From Candidatus Spechtbacteria bacterium RIFCSPHIGHO2_02_FULL_43_15b (GTDB taxonomy: Bacteria; Patescibacteriota; Minisyncoccia; Spechtbacterales; HO2-43-30): a DNA stretch of 39,897 bases. The stretch spans positions 233-40,129 of the forward strand of contig MHOE01000003.1 of the NCBI GenBank assembly GCA_001819985.1. Reading direction: 5' to 3'. The notes under the pieces are model-generated. The model did not search any database, was not told where the DNA came from, and saw only the letters and a program-made list of their open reading frames with translations. Each line of letters starts with the position of its first letter. Positions within the stretch are counted from its first letter, which is position 1. Below are positions 1 to 6,805 of the stretch, in pieces. A program made the translations under genes and the position numbers.

Positions 1-183
1 ACTGGGAAAGCGTATTTTCGAGTTGAAAAAATTTCTGATAATCAATCTAGGCTAGTCAGTTATGTCGAGTATGGCAATAAATTTTTCGACAAAATTGTAA
101 ATTTTATTGTTAAAACTTCTGCCGCGAGGAGACACATTAAGGAAGAGGGAGAGAATCTTAAGAAATATTTAGAACGGAAATAA
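1..183 (+). CDS. C-terminal fragment of a protein, possibly SRPBCC/polyketide-cyclase-like (5' truncated by window edge)
   Basis: Frame 1 open from base 1 to TAA at 181-183: TGKAYFRVEKISDNQSRLVSYVEYGNKFFDKIVNFIVKTSAARRHIKEEGENLKKYLERK. The C-terminal EEGENLKKYLE resembles SRPBCC proteins. Confidence 0.45.
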   Translation, partial: TGKAYFRVEKISDNQSRLVSYVEYGNKFFDKIVNFIVKTSAARRHIKEEGENLKKYLERK

Positions 184-289
184 TTTATGAAAAATAGAGA
201 AAAAATTATAAGTGCAAAAAAGTTGTTGGTCCTCAATAAAAAATCGAAGCGTATTTTGGATGTTTTAAAAAAAATCAATCAGAGAAAAT

Positions 290-1075
290 ATGGAAAGATT
301 TGAGAAATATAGACCGAAGATCCTGCACGAAGTTTCCGAATTGGACATGGAATTATCTCCGGGCGAACTAGGGGAGTTTGTTGATGTAGCGATGTTAGAA
401 GCTGGGGAAACCCTCGATGCAATTAGTATTGAGGCGGCATCGTTGGAAACGCAGTATTTTTCTCTCGACGCATTTTATGAACTTCAGGCAATATTAGCTG
501 AATATGAAGGGTTGATTGCCAGTCTTGATATCAAAAATAAAGAGTTGCGTGTTAAAATTACAGGGATTCGCGATATTCTTAGAGATAAAAATCCTATAAG
601 TAATATTGCTGAAAATAATGGCGGATATGTCCTTGTTCACTCTTCAGATCTAAAAAGTTTGAGAAATTTAGTAGAAACAAAAAATGAAGTTGCCGAGGTA
701 TGTACTACTGCAAATTCTTTACGGATAAAAGGTGATATTTTCCAGAGTAGCACTAAATCGATTGAGGCTGGTTTTATTTACGATCCCAAACAGGCTACGG
801 CATGGTTTTCTAAAGATGTAGGTTCTCATACACACCTAGGGAAAAGAGTTTTAGAAAGACGATTCCAAGAATTTATTGCGACTTCACTTGACGATGCTTT
901 AAAAAAACAAAGTGGGCAGAGAGTTGAAGTTTGGGTTGACGCCGCAAAAATAAGCCCTGTTGCTATTCTTATTATTAGCGAGGCAAGGATTGAAGATTGT
1001 ATTAGAATGGGACGAGAGTTTGGATTACCAGTACTTTATAACTCTCATTTCTTTGAACAAGAATTCGGTCATTAA
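290..1075 (+). CDS. hypothetical protein
   Basis: 261-aa ORF, no motif recognised; 4-bp convergent overlap with the next gene. Confidence 0.7.
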   Translation: MERFEKYRPKILHEVSELDMELSPGELGEFVDVAMLEAGETLDAISIEAASLETQYFSLDAFYELQAILAEYEGLIASLDIKNKELRVKITGIRDILRDKNPISNIAENNGGYVLVHSSDLKSLRNLVETKNEVAEVCTTANSLRIKGDIFQSSTKSIEAGFIYDPKQATAWFSKDVGSHTHLGKRVLERRFQEFIATSLDDALKKQSGQRVEVWVDAAKISPVAILIISEARIEDCIRMGREFGLPVLYNSHFFEQEFGH

Positions 1076-2775
1076 ACCTGCCTGTGCCAATAGGCAACTG
1101 AAAAGTTTTCTGGGGTTATAGCAAAAATCATCAAAGCATTGGATATTTTAATAAGGATTTGATAAAGTAATCTTATGACCAAAAAAAGAATCCTGCCTGC
1201 CGATAGGCAGGTCGCCGTTGCGGTGCACAAAGCGCCAACGGATTTACGAAAAACCCTCATTTCTTCCCCAGCGGCGCCAAATAAAACATGAGTCCAGTAG
1301 CTTTGACCAAGAGATACATCCGATTCCGCAAAATCGCGGACTTTGAGCCGGCCATTTTTTTCTTCCAGCCAAAATTCAACGATTTCATCGGCTCTAATCT
1401 TTTCGTGCGTGAAAGTTTTTTTAAGCAACTCTTTTAACCTTGCCCGTTTAGCGAAAGATGTTCTCGGTCTCACGCATACGCCAAGGTCAATATCCGCGTC
1501 TTGCTGGCCATATCCATTGAGGCGGGAACCAAATATGAGAACTGTCGGATATATGAGCTTAAACAGTTCCGGATTTTGCTCGATGGACGCGGCCATCGCT
1601 CGTATTTCATCCATTTCCTGTTTCATGAATTTCAGGTTTTCAGAAAACGGACCAGCCAATTTAGGAATGACGATATTGAGTTCCGCCAGTTGTTCGTCGC
1701 GGATAATGAGTAGCTGGCGAAAGCGGCGGAAAGTTTTTGAGAGCGTCTCTCTCGTTTCTGGATCGTTTTTCCAGAGATTGAGCAGAGTCGCTTCATATTG
1801 CGTATATAGCACTTGCGCTTTTCTAAAGTCGGCTGACGCAATGAATTCGATTGCTTTCCCAATTCCTTCAATCAACGATTGGCGGCTTGCCGATTTTGCA
1901 TCGTGAGTAAGGAAAGTCATGGCAACTTCGGGGGAAAATCCATCCTCGACAATCGCCATGCTTATATGTTCCCCCATATACCAGATTGTTTCTTGCCGGC
2001 TCTTTTTTTTCAGCCATGCTTTGCGTCTGGGCATAATATCGCCGAAATCTTCGGATTCTATTTGAGAGAATCTTTTATCCAGTTCGGTTTGAACAGACGC
2101 AAGCGTTATGGCCATCGGTATTGCGTTTATTTTTTGCTTCCGCGTCTTCGCCCCAATGTTCGCAACAACGGAAAGCGCGGCGGCAATGCTATTCTTTAAT
2201 ATTTCGTCATCGCTATTTTCCATTAGCGCGACGACCTCTTCAACCGTGAGTAAGCCGTTTTGAACAAGTTTAGGTATGAGGTGAGCCGCTTTTACCACTC
2301 GCGGCAAGTCGCCGATCCGTCGTTCTACTTCAAGCACATCGCCATTTACAAAATTGGCGCGCACATCGTGCGTGTAAAGAAGGTTTTTCCACGCATCTAT
2401 ATATATTTTGCCGAATCGTTCTAGGGCTTGCTGAAGTTTTTTTTCGTAATGATGCCGTATTTTGTTTGGCAATAATTCAAACGGAAGATAGAGAATAAGG
2501 CGTTTATAGTCACGGTCGTCCGCGAGTAAGTCGCTTAGGGCCGTGTAAAGTTTCGTCACTTGTTCTTCTGTTATGTATCCTTCCGCGATTGCTGTTTCTA
2601 GCGGTATATCCGGCCGCGGCAGAGAATCAAATACGCCGTCTAAGCATTCTTTGAGCTCTTTGCGTAGTTTAAGCTGGTACATAAAAATTTCATTTCGTGA
2701 GATGCTCTTAGGCCAAATATCAGCCGCAAGAACAGAATCAAAAAACGACTCAACTGGAACTAAAGGCAGTATCAT
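1072..2775 (-). CDS. protein with C-terminal nucleotidyltransferase (NTP_transf_2-like) domain
   Basis: 567-aa ORF with GSRLNGYGQQDADIDLGV (GS-x-D-x-D pattern). GGAGG RBS on the minus strand upstream of ATG at 2775. The last ~50 aa overlap palindromic repeats, so the true 3' end is uncertain. Confidence 0.75.
   Translation of the reverse strand: MILPLVPVESFFDSVLAADIWPKSISRNEIFMYQLKLRKELKECLDGVFDSLPRPDIPLETAIAEGYITEEQVTKLYTALSDLLADDRDYKRLILYLPFELLPNKIRHHYEKKLQQALERFGKIYIDAWKNLLYTHDVRANFVNGDVLEVERRIGDLPRVVKAAHLIPKLVQNGLLTVEEVVALMENSDDEILKNSIAAALSVVANIGAKTRKQKINAIPMAITLASVQTELDKRFSQIESEDFGDIMPRRKAWLKKKSRQETIWYMGEHISMAIVEDGFSPEVAMTFLTHDAKSASRQSLIEGIGKAIEFIASADFRKAQVLYTQYEATLLNLWKNDPETRETLSKTFRRFRQLLIIRDEQLAELNIVIPKLAGPFSENLKFMKQEMDEIRAMAASIEQNPELFKLIYPTVLIFGSRLNGYGQQDADIDLGVCVRPRTSFAKRARLKELLKKTFTHEKIRADEIVEFWLEEKNGRLKVRDFAESDVSLGQSYWTHVLFGAAGEEMRVFRKSVGALCTATATCLSAGRILFLVIRLLYQILIKISNALMIFAITPENFSVAYWHRQV
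1077..1215. repeat. CCTGCCTG...AGGCAGG-type palindromic repeats (two copies)
   Basis: CCTGCCTGTGCCAATAGGCA near 1078 and CCTGCCTGCCGATAGGCAGG near 1194-1213, both able to form hairpins. Confidence 0.6.
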
Positions 2776-2887
2776 TCAATACCTCCATTACGCGTATGCG
2801 CGCATATTGTGGCAAATTGTTAAAAAGCAGGTTCTTTTTATGTTATGATTATAAAATAATTCAATCAATGCGTCAATATGCTAAGTA

Positions 2888-2915
2888 TTGACAGAATATT
2901 CACATAGTGTATAAT
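2888..2915 (+). promoter_or_regulatory. consensus sigma70-type promoter
   Basis: TTGACA (2888-2893), 16-bp spacer, TATAAT (2910-2915). Confidence 0.75.
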
Positions 2916-2920
2916 ATAAA

Positions 2921-3026
2921 TGATACGCTTCCTCGGGTAATAACCCCGACCGGCGTAATCCCTGGCCGAGCAGGGACTTTAAATAGTCTCATTGCCTGGC
3001 AAAAGGTACCGCAAGGTACCTTTTGT
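2921..3026 (+). ncRNA. candidate small structured RNA (unassigned)
   Basis: Downstream of the promoter at 2888-2915; hairpins CGGG/CCCG (~2933-2949) and TCCCTG/CAGGGA (2959-2976), ending in the hairpin at 3001-3024; no substantial ORF. Confidence 0.5.
3001..3026 (+). terminator. intrinsic-terminator-like hairpin
   Basis: AAAAGGTACC-gcaa-GGTACCTTTT, perfect 10-bp arms. Confidence 0.65.
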
Positions 3027-3067
3027 ATTACTTAAAATAATCTAATACGAATATGGAGGGTAGCGAT

Positions 3068-3086
3068 ACCGAGGTCAGACCCCGGT
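3068..3086. repeat. GGGGTCAGACCCC-family palindromic element (intergenic, degenerate)
   Basis: ACCGAGGTCAGACCCCGGT, near-perfect palindrome with the same core as other copies in the window. Confidence 0.65.
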
Positions 3087-3241
3087 AGTTTCATATCTTG
3101 TTTAATTGTTGACAAAGTGAATATGGAAGTTTGAATTTTGCGCGGCCACTACCAAGGGGCTGATATTTTATCCGACATTGATTTTTGAGAAAAATTATGC
3201 TTTCATATTCTTAAGTCGCTTGTGGGAGGTTAAATGTTTAT

Positions 3242-3799
3242 ATGGGTTTGAAATGGATTGTAATTATCGCTTGGATCGTAGTTTCTATATTTGGGTTTTA
3301 CTTGCTGTATCAAAAAGCTGATTTCGAAACAAAAGAAGAAAAAGTTATTTTTGAAAGCCCCTTGCGGGTCAGATATCCAGAATTAAATTTCGAAGAGAAA
3401 AATGACGGTGATTTTGTTGATTTGCGGAGATTGAAAAAGGAAGCGGTATCAAGCCCGGTAGTATTCGCAAGCGCGATAGATGAGTCAAAACCTTTATATC
3501 TCATCGTGAAAAAGGTGAATGGAGATTTTGGCGGTTTAGGTCGCAGTACTTCTATAGGACAAATAAACCTTGTTTACATTGGATATTCGCGGTTGGATTA
3601 TGGTGTTTTAGTTTCCTACATCGAAACTCACAATCCTCCGACAGAAGATTACCGTTGGCAAGTGGGTTCCGTAAACACAAGTGGCGCGACATGGATTTTT
3701 GATCCTAACGCAACCGAAAATATTGTCGCCCTTATTATTGTAGGCATTCTTTGGTGTGCTGTCGGCAGTATTATATTGTTTGCGATATATAACAAATAG
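3242..3799 (+). CDS. hypothetical membrane protein (N- and C-terminal TM segments)
   Basis: 185-aa ORF; hydrophobic WIVIIAWIVVSIFGFYLLY-like N-terminus and IVALIIVGILWCAVGSIILFAIY C-terminus; GGGAGG upstream. Confidence 0.75.
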   Translation: MGLKWIVIIAWIVVSIFGFYLLYQKADFETKEEKVIFESPLRVRYPELNFEEKNDGDFVDLRRLKKEAVSSPVVFASAIDESKPLYLIVKKVNGDFGGLGRSTSIGQINLVYIGYSRLDYGVLVSYIETHNPPTEDYRWQVGSVNTSGATWIFDPNATENIVALIIVGILWCAVGSIILFAIYNK

Positions 3800-3822
3800 T
3801 TATTTTTGAAAAAATTTATGTA

Positions 3823-3852
3823 AACAAGCCGCGCAGAATGGCTTGTTTTTTA
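3823..3852 (+). terminator. intrinsic terminator
   Basis: AACAAGCC...GGCTTGTTTTTT following the 3242-3799 CDS. Confidence 0.7.
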
Positions 3853-4011
3853 ATGCGCGTTTATGTTTGGACGGCAACGCACGCGATATAACGGCATTTT
3901 CTAAGCATAGGGAAAACCGCCATATGTGTGTACACATTACCTAACTATATTGACTTTTGCCTATGATTTGTTGTAATATTCATACGAGAATTGGAAACAG
4001 GGAGGAGAAGA

Positions 4012-4899
4012 ATGGACGGAATATTTACTATAATCGCGGGAAGCGAGGTATGCAACGCGCGATGTCCGTTTTGTATAAGCAAAATGACACAGCCGCTCGG
4101 CGTGCCTCTGGGAAAACCACCAGAGGTAAATTGGAGGAATTTTCATAAGGCATGCCATTTGGCGCAGGTCAATGGCATAAGTACGGTTCTTATAACCGGA
4201 AAGGGGGAGCCGACGCTCTTCCCTTCGCAGATATCGGATTTCCTAGTTGCGATGAATCGTTACGATTTTCCACTTATCGAGTTGCAGACAAATGGTATTA
4301 TGATGGCGAAAAAACCTAAAGAGTACTCCCAGTATTTGAAGGATTGGTACGGTTGTGGGGGGATGACGACCATAGCAGTTTCAATTGTGCATTACGAACC
4401 GGAAAAAAACAGGCAGATATATCTGCCGTACCAAAAGGATTACATTGACCTTAAGGCATTGATAGAGTTTTTGCACGGTCATGGTTTATCGGTGCGGTTA
4501 ACTTGCACAATGCTGAAAGGATTTATCGATTCAGGTGAAGAAGTTGCCAATTTAGTCAGCTTTGCTAGGGAAAACAAAGCGGAGCAGTTGACTATCAGGC
4601 CGGTTAACGCTCCGAAAGAAGAGGCGAGCAGGAATGAAGAGGTGGGAGTTTTAGTAAGGCGAGATATGATGCTCGCCGAAGATCAGATTGTGGATATAAA
4701 GAGTATGATCGCAGGAAGGGCGACATTGATTCGGACTCTTTCATACGGAGCTCAAATTTACGACTTCGGCGGGCAAAACCTTTGCCTTTCGAATTGTCTA
4801 ACCGTGGAAGGGAGTTCGAACTATGTGCGGAATTTCATTTTTTTCCAGGATGGGCATATCCGCACTTCTTGGGATCTTCCCGGAAGTATAGTATTATAA
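4012..4899 (+). CDS. radical SAM domain protein
   Basis: CNARCPFC (CX3CX2C), GKGEPTLFP and ELQTNG motifs; GGAGG RBS before ATG 4012 (annotated ORF begins at 3991). Confidence 0.85.
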   Translation: MDGIFTIIAGSEVCNARCPFCISKMTQPLGVPLGKPPEVNWRNFHKACHLAQVNGISTVLITGKGEPTLFPSQISDFLVAMNRYDFPLIELQTNGIMMAKKPKEYSQYLKDWYGCGGMTTIAVSIVHYEPEKNRQIYLPYQKDYIDLKALIEFLHGHGLSVRLTCTMLKGFIDSGEEVANLVSFARENKAEQLTIRPVNAPKEEASRNEEVGVLVRRDMMLAEDQIVDIKSMIAGRATLIRTLSYGAQIYDFGGQNLCLSNCLTVEGSSNYVRNFIFFQDGHIRTSWDLPGSIVL

Positions 4900-4901
4900 T
4901 C

Positions 4902-4940
4902 AAAACTCCCACGCGAAATTTCGCGCGGGAGTTTAATTTT
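4902..4940 (+). terminator. intrinsic terminator
   Basis: AAACTCCC(a)CGCGAAATTTCGCGCGGGAGTTT followed by a T-rich tract. Confidence 0.75.
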
Positions 4941-5061
4941 ACGCAAATTTTAAGAAAATATGCGTCTAGCTGGCTAAAAAGTTGTTTGGATTAATATTTT
5001 GTGATAATTTGTAAGAAGTATAATTCGCATTTTAACAATTTCATAAAGGAGTTCGTTCGCT

Positions 5062-5619
5062 ATGATAAGAATGATGGTGGACCACATAGGAAAAAAGAAT
5101 TCAAACGGGCAATTGGCAGTTATTCTAAAAACAGAAGACGCCGAAAGCGATGCAGTTTATTTGCTCGTATGGATAGTTCCATACGAGGCCTACGCTATTG
5201 TCTTGACTTTTTCAAACAGGGAAAGCGAAGTGCCGCTTATTCATGACTTGTTCAAATCACTTATCAGTTCATCGGGAGTTTCGGTAGAGCGAGTTTTCAT
5301 ATACGGCGTTAGCGGGGATGTTTTTATTTCAAAAATTTTTTTCAAAAACAGCGGTAATTATTTCGAGCTTGACTCGCGGGCAAGCGATGGTATCGCGATT
5401 GCTATGCGGGCAAACGCGCCAATATTTGTCGCGGAGAAAGTTTTGAATAGATATGGCAGAAAAAAAAATGGTCAGCTGATAAGAGGAGGTAGCGGCGGAG
5501 ATAGTGATCGGGTAAAGAGAAGCAAGAAAGTTACGGATTCGGATATCAAAAAAATGTCCGCTTTCGCGGATCTTATAGAGCACCTTGATATAGATGATTT
5601 CATCGGCGAGAAAGATTAG
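5062..5619 (+). CDS. bifunctional nuclease (DUF151) family protein
   Basis: KIFFKNSGNYFELDSRASDGIAIAMRANAPIFVAEKVL matches the DUF151/BFN signature (FELDSRxSDGIALAxRxxxPIFV). Confidence 0.8.
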   Translation: MIRMMVDHIGKKNSNGQLAVILKTEDAESDAVYLLVWIVPYEAYAIVLTFSNRESEVPLIHDLFKSLISSSGVSVERVFIYGVSGDVFISKIFFKNSGNYFELDSRASDGIAIAMRANAPIFVAEKVLNRYGRKKNGQLIRGGSGGDSDRVKRSKKVTDSDIKKMSAFADLIEHLDIDDFIGEKD

Positions 5620-5626
5620 ATATATC

Positions 5627-5668
5627 AAAAAATAGCTAGATACAGCTTCGTACATGGCTATTTTTTTA
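5627..5668 (+). terminator. intrinsic terminator
   Basis: AAAAAATAGC...GCTATTTTTTT. Confidence 0.55.
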
Positions 5669-5703
5669 GTCCGAAGCTAAAAGCGTTAAAAATTTCGTAT
5701 CTA

Positions 5704-5732
5704 TTGCATATTTCTATTTTATGTGTTATAAT
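5704..5732 (+). promoter_or_regulatory. sigma70-like promoter
   Basis: TTGCAT (5704-5709), 17-bp spacer, TATAAT (5727-5732). Confidence 0.6.
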
Positions 5733-5749
5733 TTTTCAAGAAGTAAATT

Positions 5750-5775
5750 ACACGATATTTACTTGAATATCGTGT
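5750..5775. promoter_or_regulatory. perfect inverted repeat in 5' leader (possible operator or RNA hairpin)
   Basis: ACACGATATT-tacttg-AATATCGTGT between the promoter and ATG 5810. Confidence 0.6.
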
Positions 5776-5809
5776 AGATTTGCTTGGGGATTCAAAAAAA
5801 GGAGTAAAA

Positions 5810-6505
5810 ATGACCCCAGCAATTTTAAAGGGGGTCAGCAGACCCCGACAGTCGGCACCTATTCCAGTCACTCGTATTATGCGCGAGTGGAATGATGCCG
5901 TTGATTTTTTTTCTTCAGAGCATCCCGAAAGGCGTAGAGAGCTCGAGGATGTAATTTTTATCATAATCAAATCCTTTCCATTGCTGGATGGCATAAATCC
6001 AGCCGAGTTTGCCTGCGAATTGTGCAAGCGGGCAAGCGACGCCCTGGTTCAAGCAAGGGGCAAGGCGAAAAAGGAATTCAACCTGCTGCCTTTATCCTCT
6101 TTGCGCTATCGAAGTTTAGACCTCGACACGGCAGAGAAGTCGAGGAATGGAGATGGCCGAAGGGGCTTTGATGAGTTTATTTCGGCAGAAAGACCAACTA
6201 GCAAAGAGTACTTGGATTTTATTAGATACAATGTTGGCGAGGAATTATGGGAGCATTTGGAATCGCCGTGCGGCGAGTCAATGCTCTGGAATTACCCAAA
6301 ATTCTGCGAGGAGATTCTGAGAAGCGCGCAGATGCGATCCAGGAGATTCTCCTGGTGTAGCACCCAGGAGTTAATAAGATCGGCGTTAGAAAAAGATAGA
6401 GAGGGTTGCTTCTCTACGCTTTTCGGCCCAAATTTCAGGGGCCTATTGGTCAGGGATTGCCTGACCATTAAAAAGCCGCGCGGAAGACCGCGCACGGCGA
6501 AATAG
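5810..6505 (+). CDS. hypothetical protein
   Basis: GGAG RBS at 5801 and ATG at 5810; 231 aa without recognised domain; basic tail KKPRGRPRTAK; N-terminus overlaps a GGGGTCAG-type repeat. Confidence 0.7.
   Translation: MTPAILKGVSRPRQSAPIPVTRIMREWNDAVDFFSSEHPERRRELEDVIFIIIKSFPLLDGINPAEFACELCKRASDALVQARGKAKKEFNLLPLSSLRYRSLDLDTAEKSRNGDGRRGFDEFISAERPTSKEYLDFIRYNVGEELWEHLESPCGESMLWNYPKFCEEILRSAQMRSRRFSWCSTQELIRSALEKDREGCFSTLFGPNFRGLLVRDCLTIKKPRGRPRTAK
5811..5847. repeat. GGGGTCAGACCCC-family element, variant, at the 5' end of a CDS
   Basis: TGACCCC (5811-5817) facing GGGGTCAGCAGACCCCG (from 5831). Confidence 0.5.
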
Positions 6506-6510
6506 ATTAG

Positions 6511-6552
6511 ATTTACCCTGGGCTCCCAAACAAGCCCGGGGTAATTTTTTTT
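6511..6552 (+). terminator. intrinsic terminator
   Basis: TTACCCTGGGCT-cccaaaca-AGCCCGGGGTAATTTTTTTT. Confidence 0.8.
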
Positions 6553-6632
6553 ATCCCCAGCTTGAATGTTGGGGATATTTATTTTTAGTGTATAATTTAC
6601 TGATGATTTTGAGCCCTTAAAAAGTTCAGTGC

Positions 6633-6745
6633 GAATTGCAAAACGGGGTCAGACCCCTGTGGTATTATTCTTTTCGAGTGAATATTTTTTTTAAGAGACA
6701 CATTTTTTAGAAGATGTTTTGGCGTCTGACCCAGTTTTGTAATTC
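6633..6745. repeat. REPIN/MITE-like inverted pair of GGGGTCAGAC repeats
   Basis: GAATTGCAAAACGGGGTCAGAC (6633-6654) and the reverse complement of GAATTACAAAACTGGGTCAGAC (6724-6745): 20/22 identity, ~70-bp AT-rich centre. Confidence 0.75.
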
Positions 6746-6805
6746 AAAGTTCATTAAAAATTTAATAATCCTGCAAGGAAAAAATTCACAAAGGAGTTGA
6801 ATCTT

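Noticed and set aside
60-278. 72-aa minus-strand ORF
   Set aside because: Overlaps the better-supported partial plus-strand C-terminus at 1-183 and has AT-driven Phe/Ile-rich composition.
1343-1906. 187-aa plus-strand ORF and other plus-strand ORFs at 1501, 1879 and 2573
   Set aside because: Antisense to the 567-aa nucleotidyltransferase-domain ORF, with no RBS or recognisable motif.
3957-4158. Short ORFs on both strands over the start of the radical SAM gene
   Set aside because: Overlap a well-supported CDS with a good RBS.
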